From Epiperipatus broadwayi (lineage: Eukaryota; Onychophora; Udeonychophora; Euonychophora; Peripatidae), in the NCBI GenBank assembly GCA_028023455.1, contig JAQFVV010012498.1:3378797-3442796 (forward strand): DNA of 64,000 bases, read 5' to 3'. Of the stretch, positions 46,716 through 59,957 are shown in pieces. The position numbers were made by a program, and so were the translations under genes. Each line of letters opens with the position of its first letter. The first letter of the stretch is position 1. A model generated the notes under the pieces. That model was not told the origin of the DNA. It saw nothing but the letters and a program-made list of their open reading frames with translations, and did no database searches.

Positions 46716-47132
46716 TTGATAAACATAAAAATAATAATAATAATAACTGAAACACAGGCTTATTCTATACCTGTGTCTATATATATAATATATAGTGTAT
46801 ATGAGCACAGACTTTCAGATGACCCATCACTCTCCATTCTATCTAATAATACTGATAAACATGAGCACATATATGCTGAAAAGATAAATAATCACCAATA
46901 TACGTATTTGATGCTAAACCAGCAATCATCAGTTGGTCCAGATTATCATCTCCCACACATATATACTATAAGTGCTCAGATATATATTAAGATAGACAAT
47001 CCTCATACTTTAATGGACAGGCTCCAATCTTCTACACACTCCAACTCTTCAACCATCCATCCAATTGAAAATCTGAAGATGGAATGCTCAAAGGCCACCC
47101 TGAAGCTAAGATTCTTGTCACACCCATGTTGA
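46716..47132 (+). other. Unit 1 open frame (satellite ORF)
   Basis: Each nearly complete unit keeps an open frame of 124-138 codons ending FLSHPC or FLLHPC (here 46716-47132; also 47193-47606 plus, 47681-48055 and 48116-48529 minus). Conserved blocks are YSVYEHRLSDD, IYAEKINNHQYTY and LNQQSSVGPDYHLPHIYT. I do not recognise the protein. Substitutions between units often change the amino acid, which argues against strong selection on the protein. Absence of stops in four units may simply reflect recent duplication. Confidence 0.3.
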
Positions 47133-48731
47133 CCTAAGGTCAATCTGAACCCCACATGTACAGGACATAATCCATTTAATACATATGTAAGGATGGGCAG
47201 ACATCTCTACAATGTAACAACTGAAACACAGGCTTATTATATACCTGTGTCTATATATGTAATATATAGTGTATATGAGCACAGACTTTCAGATGACCCA
47301 TCACTCTCCACTCTATCTAATAATACTGATACACTCGAGCACATATATGCTGAAAAGATAAATAATCACCAATATACGTATTTCATGCTAAACCAGCAAT
47401 CATCAGTTGGTCCAGATTATTATCTCCCAAACATATATACTATAAGTGCTCAGATATATATTAAGATAGACAATCCTCATACTTTAATGGACAGGCTCCA
47501 ATCTTCTACACACTCCAACTCTTCAACCGTCCATCCAATTGAAAATCTGATGATGGAGTGCTTGAAGGCCACCCTGAGGCCGAGATTCTTGTTACACCCA
47601 TGTTGACCTAAGGTCAATCTGAACCCCACAGGTAAAGGACATAATCCATTTAATACATATGTAAGGATGGGCAGACATCTCTATTTTGAGCATTCCATCA
47701 TCAGATTTTCAATTGGCTGGACGGTTGAAGTGTTGGAGTGTGTAGAAGATTGCAGCCTGTCCATTAAAGTATGAGGATTGTCTATCTTAATATATATCTG
47801 AGCACTTATAGTATATATGTGTGGGAGATGATAATCTGGACCAACTGATGATTGCTGGTTTAGCATGAAATATGTATATTGGTGATTATTTATCTTTTCA
47901 GCATATATGTGCTCGAGTGTATCAGTATTATTAGATAGGGTGGAGAGTGATGGGTCATCTGAAAGTCTGTGCTCATATACACTATATATTATGTATAAAA
48001 CAGGTATAGAATAAGCCTGTGTTTCAGTTATTACATTGTAGAGATGTCTGCCCATCCTTACATATGTATTAAATGGATTATGTCCTGTACATGTGGGGTT
48101 CAGATTGACCTTAGGTCAACATGGGTGTGACAAGAATCTCGGCCTCAGGGTGGCCTTTGAGCATTCCATCATCAGATTTTCACTTGGATGGATGGTTGAA
48201 GAGTTGGAGTGTGTAGAAGATTGGAGCCTGTCCATTAAAGTATGAGGATTGTCTATCTTAATATATATCTGAGCACTTATAGTATATATGTGTGGGAGAT
48301 GATAATCTGGACCAACTGATGATTGCTGGTTTAGCATGAAATATGTATATTGGTGATTATTTATCTTTTCAGCATATATGTGCTCGAGTGTATCAGTATT
48401 ATTAGATAGAGTGGAGAGTGATGAGTCATCTGAAAATCTGTCCTCATATACACTATATATTACATACATAGACACAGGTATAGAATAAGCCTGTGTTTCA
48501 GTTATTACTGTGTAGAGATGTCTGCCCATCCTTACATATGTATTAAATGGATTATGTCCTGTACATGTGGGGTTCAGATTGACCTTAAGTCAACATGGGT
48601 GTGACAAGAATATTGGCCTCAGGGTGACCTTCGAGCATCCCATCATCAGATTTTCAATTGGATGGACGGTTGAAGAGTTGGAGTGTGTAGAAGATTGGAG
48701 CCTGCCCATTAAAGTATGAGGATTGTCTATC

Positions 48732-48784
<53 letters not shown>

Positions 48785-48966
48785 GAGCAATTATAGTATA
48801 TATGTGTGGGAGATGATAATCTGGACCAATTGATAATTGCTGGTTTAGCATGAAATATGTATATTGTTGATTATTTATCTTTTCAGCATATATGTGCTCG
48901 AGTGTATCAGTATTATTAGATAGAGTGGAGAGTGATGGGTCATCTGAAAGTCTGTGCTCATATACA
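46747..48966. repeat. Inverted satellite array, 474-bp unit (2 forward, about 2.7 reverse)
   Basis: Forward units run from 46747 and 47221 (period 474). At about 47684 the orientation flips, and reverse units run to 48020, to 48493 and, truncated, to 48966 (period 473). Units share the CTGAAACACAGG start, the AACCAGCAATCATCAGTTGG block, the TTGACCTAAGGTCAA near-palindrome and the GTAAGGATGGGCAGACATCT end. They differ at only a few per cent of positions by eye. The flip joins different points of the unit, so it is a rearrangement junction. Both outer edges end in AAT/AT repeats. Confidence 0.92.
48735..48783. repeat. (AT)n expansion inside satellite unit 5
   Basis: Sister units have only an AATATATATCTGAGCAC seed at this position. 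Here it has grown to about 50 bases. Confidence 0.9.
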
Positions 48967-48967
48967 C

Positions 48968-49088
<121 letters not shown>

Positions 49089-49097
49089 TAATAAATT

Positions 49098-49400
49098 TAA
49101 ATGTTATTTACACACTTCATTTCTGATCTCTACATATTTCAAGAACTCATCTATATTACTCATTTATAAAAAAAAAATTACATAATTCTGGCTTCTATGA
49201 TGACTATTTTCCCCTTGTCCTCAGCTAGAATGATATTTCCCTGACATGCAAAGCATTTGAAAAAGTATAATAGTAAGCATGAGAAATAGATGATTTTATT
49301 CAGTTATATTTTCTTGCTAAGCATCATTCTACATACAGTAAATTTCACATGGTCATGATTTGAAGATTAGATCTGGTGTACTTGGTGAACTTCAACTATT
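49098..49400. repeat. Dispersed repeat (partner at 4510-4815)
   Basis: Same-orientation relative of 4510-4815, ending at AGATCTGGTGTACTTGGTGA. Confidence 0.6.
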
Positions 49401-49482
49401 TATTTATTTATTTATTTCATCTATTTATTCTTATATAAAATTAACAAATCATGATATCAATTTTGAAAAAACAAATATTTTA

Positions 49483-49728
49483 GCAAAAATTGAATAATAT
49501 GACCAGAGATTGCTAAGAGAAGCTATAGAGATTTTTAAAAGGCCCAAGAGCATAAATGAAAGGTGTGAATTAAAGAAGATTAACAACATTTGGAAGAAGC
49601 TATTGGAAGAGAAAATAAAATTTAAAACTTCTCAACCAATAGAATTTAAATATGAGGAAAAAGAAAACGATAAAAACAATTTTAAATCTCACATGCATTC
49701 TTATGATTTGAGAAAGAAGATGCTCTGA
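49483..49728 (+). pseudogene. Penelope-like element C-terminus (family 4)
   Basis: Frame: AKIE, stop, YDQRLLREAIEIFKRPKSIN, then ERCELKKINNIWKKLL and a lysine-rich tail ending KKML at the TGA at 49726-49728. The (K/R)EAIEI...P..IN pattern is the helical segment that follows the GIY-YIG core in PLE proteins (compare RRKFKEAAHM at 59395 and KRRIKETLMI at 33400). The GIY-YIG core itself is not present upstream, so the copy is 5'-truncated just before it. A hammerhead-like hairpin overlaps the stop codon. Expected role if intact: part of the endonuclease module. Confidence 0.65.
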
Positions 49729-49754
49729 GGAAGGTACTTGATATTGTACTGAAA
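49725..49754 (+). ncRNA. Hammerhead-like core with intact consensus
   Basis: CTGAGGA, then A, stem GGTAC, loop TTGATATT, stem GTACT, then GAAA. The two invariant blocks of the hammerhead core (CUGANGA and GAAA) are both exact and the stem has five pairs (one G-U). It is followed by an ATCATGATAT...ATATCATGAT hairpin, where stem III would be expected. I could not find a convincing stem I. Located at a PLE 3' end, and the ORF stop TGA lies within the CTGA. Confidence 0.55.
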
Positions 49755-49756
49755 CA

Positions 49757-49791
49757 TCATGATATATATATATATATATATATCATGATAT
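49757..49791. repeat. (AT)n-centred hairpin
   Basis: ATCATGATATAT mirrored by ATATATCATGAT, directly after the GAAA of the hammerhead-like core. Confidence 0.8.
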
Positions 49792-49851
49792 ATATATATA
49801 TTCAGTTACTGTATTTAAGATTCTAGGGGATGTGTTGTATGTGATAAATTT

Positions 49852-49884
<33 letters not shown>
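49852..49884. repeat. (AT)n microsatellite
   Basis: Short AT run. Confidence 0.9.
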
Positions 49885-49889
<5 letters not shown>

Positions 49890-50768
49890 AGAATACAAAA
49901 AGAAGATCTATATTAAAGAAAACTAAATGCATAAATATGAAATTGAAGAACTTATAAACAAATATAAACATTTTCACTTGTATTTTTTAAAAAAATTAAA
50001 AAAGATTTTTACAATTCAGTTTATATATAATTAAATGAAGAAATATATACTAATTAAATATTATTATTCACAATGCTTAATTAAGGACTTATCCTATAAA
50101 TTGCTTATAAATGGATACTAAAACAGAAAAATAACTTAAATTAGCATTAAATATACTTTTTATAAGCAAAAGCAGGGGTTTGAGGGATATAAGGAATTAA
50201 TAATGATATAATTTATTTTTTCATACATTCATGAACAAATCACTGCAAACATTCATTCTTTTGTATAGTTAGAGGTGCATGAAACTGATTGCATGCCATC
50301 CCTCATAGTCAGAAGGCTGTATGTAGTAGATGATGACACAAAAGCCAGATCTTTCACCCTGATAGGAATTTGTTCCTACTGCTCAAAAGCTACCTAATCT
50401 TTCTAAAGTGAAATAGTATACATTATAAAGGATAATACAACCCAAACACAGATATTAATCCCAAGGTTATTGCTGCAGATACACATTATGCCAAAGAAAT
50501 ATTGAAATACCAATATGTCAAAAACAAATATATAGTGTATATAGGTAATAAATAGTAAACTGAACAATTATTAAATATGAAAAAAAATTTCTTTGATGTA
50601 TATAAATTGTAGATATAAATGTCTATTTTCAAAGTTATATTTGTAAAATATCTTTTATTATATCATTTTATTCTTTTTATCTAATATATTATTATACTAT
50701 ACATTAATATATTTATTGAAATTTGTATTTATTTTTTATTATGGTTAAAAGGCTGTGATTGTACTCAA
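49885..50768. other. Unassigned A+T-rich DNA
   Basis: No gene recognised. The segment 50260-50420 is somewhat richer in G+C but has no long frame. Confidence 0.5.
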
Positions 50769-50856
50769 GGCGTTGTTAGCCGAGAGGTCATCGTATCTGC
50801 CTTGCCAGCAAGTAGTTGGTTGCAGACGGTTGTGGATTCGCGTCCCGGCCGATGCT
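50769..50856 (+). tRNA. tRNA-like sequence (probably a tRNA-derived SINE or pseudogene)
   Basis: Cloverleaf-like layout: a possible acceptor pair GGCGTTG with CGATGCT (several wobbles), A-box-like TTAGCCGAGAGG, anticodon stem TCTGC with GCAGA, B-box-like GGATTCGCGTCC, and a 3' part CCCGGCCGATGC resembling tRNA-Gly. About 14 extra bases (GCAAGTAGTTGGTT) lie between the anticodon loop CTTGCCA and the 3' anticodon-stem strand, near where tRNA introns occur. The T-stem pairs poorly. An A run, an AAGCTT hairpin and a TTTTTTT pol III-type terminator at 50885-50891 follow. More likely SINE-derived than a working tRNA. Confidence 0.5.
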
Positions 50857-50899
50857 ATGACATATGAGAAAAAAAATGCTAAGCTTTTTTTGAACTACT

Positions 50900-53410
50900 G
50901 TAAAATGTGCATATACATTAGATAGTAAAGTTAATTTATATAAAAATGTAGCTCTCAACAAAATATAGCAGTTTAATCAATTAGTGAAGGCTAGTTGAAG
51001 AGCACATGCAAATATTTTTCTAAGACATTGGTTCAAGGTTACAATTTTATTGAATCTGTGTGTTTTATCAATGTTACTCAACTCACTACAAGCCATGGAC
51101 CAAAAAATTTTTGATTTTTAATTACAGACTAAATAAAGTCTTGACCAATTAAAATGAAGATAAGGAAGTGTTTCTATAATGAAATATAATTATTATAGTC
51201 TAACAAATTTAATATATATATAATGAAAACAACAGAATAATCAACAAAACTATACAAAAGTAAATTAATTAGCAAAATATTATCTTAATAATAAATAAAT
51301 TCTAACAAAAAAAAAACAATATTTAAATAACTGTGTTAAACATAATTATAATTATAAAAACAAAAACTAATGTGATTAGTGCTGGCTCTTTTCAGCAATT
51401 AATTTATCAAGTCTTGGAGATATATGTGTGACTGCTAAGTGCAATTCTGGATTTATTAATAAAAGATTACTTTCTGTTGATTTTATGAGTGTCATTGCTG
51501 AAAATGTTTATCCATATTTATTATACATGTCATTGAAAATGGCAATGACACTTTTAAATTCTTTTCATGATTATTCAGATATTCAGTTTTAAATTTAATC
51601 CAAAATTGAATTATAGTTGTAGAATTAAAGAATAACTTTAATGGACCATCATAACTTAAGTCTATTAATATTTCCTGTTCCAAATCAATTATTATTTTCT
51701 TGTTCAATAAACTTATTTAAAATCCACATATTGCCTTTCATGTGTCCTCTGTTAAATGTCTACAAACAGAATAATGATGTTCATTAATTTTAAACTCACT
51801 GTTAAAAAGTAAACTCATCACATTGGCTAACAAGTGTTGGTTAGTAAACTCTTCAAATATATATAACATAAGAATAAACACATAATAATAATAGTTGCAA
51901 CAATAAAAGGTATGACATAGATATTAGGAATTTGTCTTGGTTGGAAAGCATATAGAGAAATTGAAGGATCTTCTTTATGTTAGCAATAAACTACTTTCTG
52001 TAGTCAATAACTATATCAAAAGACAATATAATTTTTGAATACAATGAATAATTTTTGCATAGTATAAGCATACTCAAATTATGTTTTTTTTTTCCAACTA
52101 AAAATTGAAAAAGTACATATAAAACATGATACAATTTAAAGAAGATAATAAAAATAATAAAAATGTAGAAATAATTTTTATGAAAAATTTTTAAAAGAAG
52201 GAAATCATCATTAGATACAGATTTTATTATAAAACAAGAATATAATCAACAGATAAAAATGATTACATATAGTTTGGCACATCATGTCTACAAAGTTTGT
52301 AATTACTTTCTATTTAAAATTTATGTTTATGCAAAAAAAATTAATTGCTATAAAGTTTATTAAAACACTGTTTCAAATTTTCATGATCCACTTTTTGGAA
52401 ATAAGTTGTGGAAGGGTTTTACAATATAACTTCAAAAAAATGGGGAGTTTTATTACCAAATTCAAATAATTGATAATCAAAAAAATAATAAATTTAAACT
52501 TATTTGGAACAACTATTACATAAATACATCATATTTATATATAACATCATTTATATTTTTGAAACACTGTATACCTATACAATATATTTATATATAAATA
52601 TATTTTTGAAACAACATGCATATGCATAATCTCTATTTTTGTATAAAAGCTTGTATTTTTGGAACACTATATATGCATATGGTATCTTAAATATAAGATG
52701 AAATTACATGTATTTGTTTATATAAATGAAATACACTATTATTTATACATATTTGGTATTGATAAATACTGGGCAAGTGATAAAGATATGCATAAGATAT
52801 GGTGACTTACCCAATTAAAAAAATCTATTTTCATAGGATCATAAAAATGGGTGGGTGGTGGAGTGGGATATGAAAATACTGTAACATGCTAATGGTAGCA
52901 GTAATGATGGCTTCAAAAAAAAGTGATTAGAATAGTGTTGTTTATTAACGATGAAACTTTACATTTACTGGAGAATTATTTAACAAATAACTATTTATTC
53001 AACAACATTTAAGACACCAAAATGGCAAATCAAAGGTTACTACTTGCCAGACTGGTTTTTTTTTTTTTCATTTTGTGTTTCACTTTAAGGTAGTCACTTC
53101 TAATATATACTAACTTACACAGAGTAGTCATGTATGCAAAATATGTATTGTAAGTAAAATAGTTTTAAATATCTTATTGAAAGAAAAGTTCTCTATACTA
53201 TCTTTTCTAAGAAAACCCCAACAGAAATGGTCATTTTTCACTAAGCTAGTTAATTACTAGTTTTTGATGATTTGTTTATCATTTATAATTAGATGGGATG
53301 ATTATGCAAAAGGTATATGTAAAAATATCTTATGATTGCTTAATTTTCAACTATCAGAAGGAGTTTTTAAATTTTATGTAGACTTGAATCCCAATAGACA
53401 TCCTGGCAAT
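50900..53410. other. Unassigned A+T-rich DNA
   Basis: No recognised gene or mobile element. The ORFs of 61-71 codons here (for example 51492-51707 minus and 52284-52469 plus) lack motifs and have the Lys/Ile/Phe-rich composition expected by chance in such sequence. Confidence 0.5.
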
Positions 53411-53412
53411 AA

Positions 53413-56200
<2,788 letters not shown>

Positions 56201-56225
56201 AGTCTGAATTAAAATGAGATTCTCA

Positions 56226-56505
56226 CAACTGAAATGTAAACATATGGGAGGAAAATTTATAAGATTTATTTTGTGTAGAATTAATGTAATTGACACTTTG
56301 TTTCAGTTTGTTTACTGATCCTATATAATTTCCTGTCAAATAAATCCTGAGACATCTTCCTAACTCCATTATAATTGTTGTTCATAGGTTGGACTGAGGA
56401 GTGTAAATAGATATTAAAATGCGTTTAATATTTTGAACATTTGTCCAATATTTTCACTTCAATGATAAGAATAAGCTAGCATGGTCAGTGATAATAACAT
56501 TACAT
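56226..56505 (-). pseudogene. Gypsy-like integrase core fragment
   Basis: The minus strand reads IITDHASLFLSLKWKYW (catalytic Asp in TDHA), then NIKRILISIYTPQSNL, YLTGNYIGSVNKLK and YINSTQNKSYKFS. It aligns without gaps to the integrase at 45154-45905 (LTDHATAF, NIKPVLISIRNPQSN, YINTTRNES). The catalytic Glu region is degraded: a stop replaces the PCERV segment. Further upstream, at about 56700-56760, HDMV, a stop, then MKQGI and an EC residue pair may be a remnant of the HHCC zinc finger. A second, older copy of the same family, with no LTRs seen here. Confidence 0.7.
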
Positions 56506-57455
56506 TTACCAATTCAGGATCACCAATCTTTGGTAGAAGCATAAACACAGTGGCTAATGCAGTAAACTTAATGCAAACACTTACTCTATAATATTTAAAT
56601 ACTTCATTGTGTTTTCACTATATTTACCTTTAAAAATGTTTACTTTAATGAATTCAGATATATTTGAACTAATATGACAATTATGAATTTCTATTACACT
56701 CTGACACATCATTAATCCCCTGCTTCATTTACACCATATCATGATCAACAATTCCCTCTAAATTCATAGGTCCTCTTTATTTATAAAAATAAAAGTCAGT
56801 TTCCTTTACAGGTTGAATCACTCTTTAATAAAATTTTGTTTTGAAGTTGCCTGTGTGTTTGCACATAATTTATTCATCTTTTTCTTGTACAACTAATGTT
56901 AGAACCTGAATTTTACTATTGATGGATGATATTCCTTGTTTATCTCAGCCTGACAATAATCATAAATGTTGAAGTCTTCTGAATTATTACCTAGAATCTT
57001 TTTGATATCAAATTTCATTGGTTTCTATAGACTTATACATTCATCTTCCACAGATTGTTTTAACTTTTCATCAAAGTTTTGAAGATCCTTAATTGACCGT
57101 ATTTTTACAGATTTTTTTTTTTTTCAACTTATTATTTTCTTTATGGAATTGATTTGAAGTTGCACTAGTATGAATCTGTATCTTTTCAAGGACTTTTTGT
57201 ATTTTTTCTCCTTTCATATACATGTAATTAATGTACAAAATTCTTCACTAAACACCATAACAGCTTCCTTTTGGAGGTTGAGAGCATTTTCCCTTTTAAT
57301 TTTTATTTAATTATATAGAGACTGAAAAGAATGATTCATGACAGTTTTAAAATTTTGGAAAATCCCTATTTATTATCATTAGTGATCTATATTTGGAATT
57401 TTCTATATTTCTTTCTAGACTTCACTAATTTCTTGGTTAAATTTTGCACTTCTAT

Positions 57456-57665
57456 TCAAATTTTCTCTTTCGATTCTTTCACCTTTGCCTTTAGAGCCAG
57501 AGATTCACTTTTGGTTTGCTCCATCAACAGTAAAGCTTCAGCTCTTGCTTTGTTAAATTTAGAATACAATATGACATTTAATATTGCTACCACCTCCTGA
57601 AAATTTTTTTTTATTGCTGTCATATTAATGTTTTCCAAGGTATATTTTTGGGATACCTGATACAT
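57456..57665 (-). pseudogene. Coiled-coil gag-like remnant
   Basis: A 69-codon minus-strand frame with a charged helical C-terminal half (FNKARAEALLLMEQTKSESL, then KAKVKESKEKI). The downstream minus-strand sequence continues, with stops and shifts, in similar helical style (for example RSIKDLQNFDEKLKQSVEDE near 57060). It lies upstream, in the same sense, of the integrase fragment at 56226-56505, which fits gag of one decayed Gypsy element. No diagnostic gag motif was seen. Confidence 0.35.
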
Positions 57666-58137
57666 CAGGATTAGTATCCAATTTATATGCTAGCTTAATA
57701 AACTATCTAAGAAAATTAAATGGTATTTCAGTGTTTTAGATAACTCTATTTACCACAGTAATGCAATTTATAATTTGGAGTCCATTACACTATCCATCAC
57801 TCTCTACAAAAAAATTAAACAACAAAATCAAAACAACATCAGCTTATCTAAAATGGTCAGTTGATTTACAATATTATATTCACATAAGATTGTTAACGTC
57901 ACTCAGTGGAAATCAAATAATTTATCATACTATTAGACAAATGTTGATGTTAGATATTTGTCTGAAGGTTTGTAATTATTGTACATTATAAGATGTGATA
58001 TGTTGGACTATTTCCATCATTTATGAGTGAATGTTGAATGTATAGAAAATTTTCAACTTTATTTAAACTTTCCAAATACAAACAACTTGTTAGTAATAAC
58101 ACACAAATAGACAATACAGGTTAGTAACTACACAACA

Positions 58138-58170
58138 CTTCAAGTAATATTATTCATCACTCTTCTTCAG
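58138..58170 (-). ncRNA. Hammerhead-like hairpin, PLE family 3 minus copy
   Basis: Minus strand: CTGAAGA (matches CUGANGA), AG, stem AGTGAT, loop GAATAAT, stem ATTACT, T, then GAAG (one change from GAAA). Confidence 0.5.
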
Positions 58171-58205
58171 GTGTTTCTGGCCTATATGCACATTGACAAT
58201 ATTCA

Positions 58206-58288
58206 CTTAAAAGTTGAGCTTGCACCTTTACATTCTTGAATATTGAATTTAAGGCAAATGCTCTATAAACTGAGTTATTCTGTCAAAG
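58206..58288 (-). ncRNA. tRNA-like segment in PLE family 3 (minus copy)
   Basis: Mirror of 59591-59675 in the other arm. The A-box-like part is more degraded (ATAACTCAGTTTATAGAGCA) and the B-box-like part is AAGCTCAACTT. Confidence 0.45.
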
Positions 58289-58660
58289 GCAACATATAGT
58301 AGAAATTTGATATATTTATATGATATATTTATATATGAGGGTTGGTTCAAATCCCCCTGAGTTCTTCAATGTTTTTTTTATAACAAGGCTAATTATTTAT
58401 TTTATTTTATTTTTTTATAAGAGCAAGATTAATTAGAGGCTTCCATATATTGTGTATAGCTACACTGGGTTCACTTATAGGATTATTTATCATTGTCATA
58501 TGAGCAGCTTCCTTGAATTTTCTTCTATGTATTTTTTTTCTTTATCCAATATCTTTGTATCTTCCTACTTAAGCATATTGTCATTAGTACATACATGATC
58601 TGCTATGGTAGACACATCTGTATTTTTTCTTTTTTAACCATTAGTTTGTGCTCTTTCAAT

Positions 58661-59562
58661 GCACATTAACAACTTATCTACTACAATTAAATTCACAATG
58701 GAATCAGAACAAGAACAAAAATTGGCATTCTTGGAAGTTCTTGTGACAAGACTCTCTCAGGGAAAAGTAAAAACAACAGTGTATAGGAAACCAACACACA
58801 CTGGCAAACACTTGGCATATACATCCAATCATACAACAAGCACTAAACAAGGAATTGTACTATCACTATGGAATAGAGCAAAGGAGGTTTGTTCAGAAAC
58901 CAGTGATTTGGAAAAAGAAAAAAAAGCACATTCAACAAATGCTTATGAAGAATGGTTATCCATCAGCAGTCATCAGGAAAACCTTCAATAGACAACACAA
59001 AGACACACCAAAAGAGAAAACAATTATTGGTACAATCATGTATCCATACATTCCAGGAATGGCAGACAAATTAAAGAAATTCTGCAGTCAGTATAACATT
59101 AGAACTGCTTTTCAAAGCCATACCACACTTTATGGAATGCTTACTTCTACTAAGTCTAAACTGAAAATGCTGAAGAACAAAAACTGTATCTATAAATACC
59201 ATGTAAATGTGGAAGGAAATACATTGGCGAGACCTGTCATCCTGTTGAACAGCGATTGAAAGAGCACAAACTAATGGTTAAAAGAGAAAAAAACAAAAGT
59301 TTCTATCATAGCAGATCATATATGTATTAATGACCATATGCTTAAGTGGGAAAATACAAATATATTGGATAAAAAGAAAAAAATGCATAGAAGAAAATTC
59401 AAGGAAGCTGCTCATATGACAATGGTAAATAATCCTATAACTCAACCCAGTGTGGCAATACACAATGTATGGAAGCTTCTAATTAATCTTGCTCTTAGGA
59501 AAAGCCTCATCATAAAAAAAATTGAAGTACTCAGGAGGATTTTAATCAACCCTTATATATAA
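58661..59562 (+). pseudogene. PLE family 3, plus copy: RT C-terminus and GIY-YIG
   Basis: Three frames cover the part from the end of the RT to the C-terminus. Frame 58659-58991: KLAFLEVLVTR and VYRKPTHTGKHLAYTSNHTT, the PLE-typical FLDVLV...YRKPTHTDxYLxxxSxHP region. Frame 58855-59259: NGYPSAVIRKTF, the linker and PYIPGMADKLKKF. A third frame holds the GIY-YIG core IPCKCGRKYIGETCHPVEQR with LKEHK. Frame 59338-59562: a C-terminal helix with RRKFKEAAHM. Two frameshifts and a stop break it, and the RT catalytic motifs A-C are missing. The GIY-YIG segment is the best match to the family consensus in this window. Confidence 0.9.
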
Positions 59563-59590
59563 ATATATCAAATTTCTACTATATGTTGCC

Positions 59591-59675
59591 TTTGACAAAA
59601 TAGCTCAGTTGGTAGAGCATTTGCCTTAAATTCAATATTCAAGAATCTAAAGGTGCAAGTTCAACTTCTAAGTGA
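59591..59675 (+). ncRNA. tRNA-like segment in PLE family 3 (plus copy)
   Basis: ATAGCTCAGTTGGTAGAGCA is a perfect tRNA D-arm/A-box, with stem GCTC/GAGC. TTTGCCTTAAATTC resembles an anticodon arm, and GTGCAAGTTCAACTTC resembles the T-arm/B-box. Acceptor pairing is poor. It lies between the GIY-YIG ORF and the 3' end and is present in both inverted copies, so it belongs to the element and is not a later insertion. Lys-, Ile- or Ala-type origin cannot be decided. Confidence 0.55.
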
Positions 59676-59705
59676 ATATTCTCACTGTGAATAGACCAGC
59701 AACAC

Positions 59706-59738
59706 TTGAAGAAGAATGAAGAATAATACTACTCAAAA
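59706..59738 (+). ncRNA. Hammerhead-like hairpin, PLE family 3 plus copy
   Basis: TTGAAGA ... ACTCAAAAC: same place as 58138-58170 in the inverted arm, with one core change at each end and a weakened stem. Confidence 0.35.
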
Positions 59739-59957
59739 CATTGTGTAATTATTAACCTGTATTGTCTATTTGGGTGTTATTTCTAACAAGTTGTTTGTAT
59801 TTGGAAAGTTTAAATAAAGTTTAAAATTTTTTGTACATTCAACATTCACTTATAAATGATGAAAATAGTCTAACATATCACATCTTTGATGTAAGTAAGA
59901 TTTTAATTTACTTACTAAGTCTCAAAATGTTAAACAATATTTCTTACATTGATGCAT

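Larger units (their letters stand above)
57991..58660 (-). pseudogene. PLE family 3, minus copy (3' end only)
   Basis: Reverse complement of 59255-59885. Reading outward on the minus strand it keeps the sequence encoding the LKEHK edge and the KFKEAAHM region in broken frames, then the 3' non-coding region. It is 5'-truncated within the GIY-YIG domain, and its 5' end meets the plus copy at about 58661. Confidence 0.8.
57991..59885. mobile_element. Head-to-head Penelope-like elements, family 3
   Basis: An inverted repeat with outer ends AGATGTGATATGTT (57991) and AACATATCACATCT (59885). The left arm 57991-58660 is a minus-sense PLE copy cut to its last 0.67 kb. The right arm 59255-59885 is the same segment of a longer plus-sense copy that begins at about 58661. 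The arms differ by scattered substitutions. Each arm holds, from inside outward, the GIY-YIG C-terminus, a tRNA-like segment and a hammerhead-like hairpin. Confidence 0.85.

Noticed and set aside
47100-47160. TTGACCTAAGGTCAA resembling a nuclear-receptor everted half-site pair
   Set aside because: A single short near-palindrome within a satellite unit. Without expression or binding data it is not meaningful as a regulatory site.
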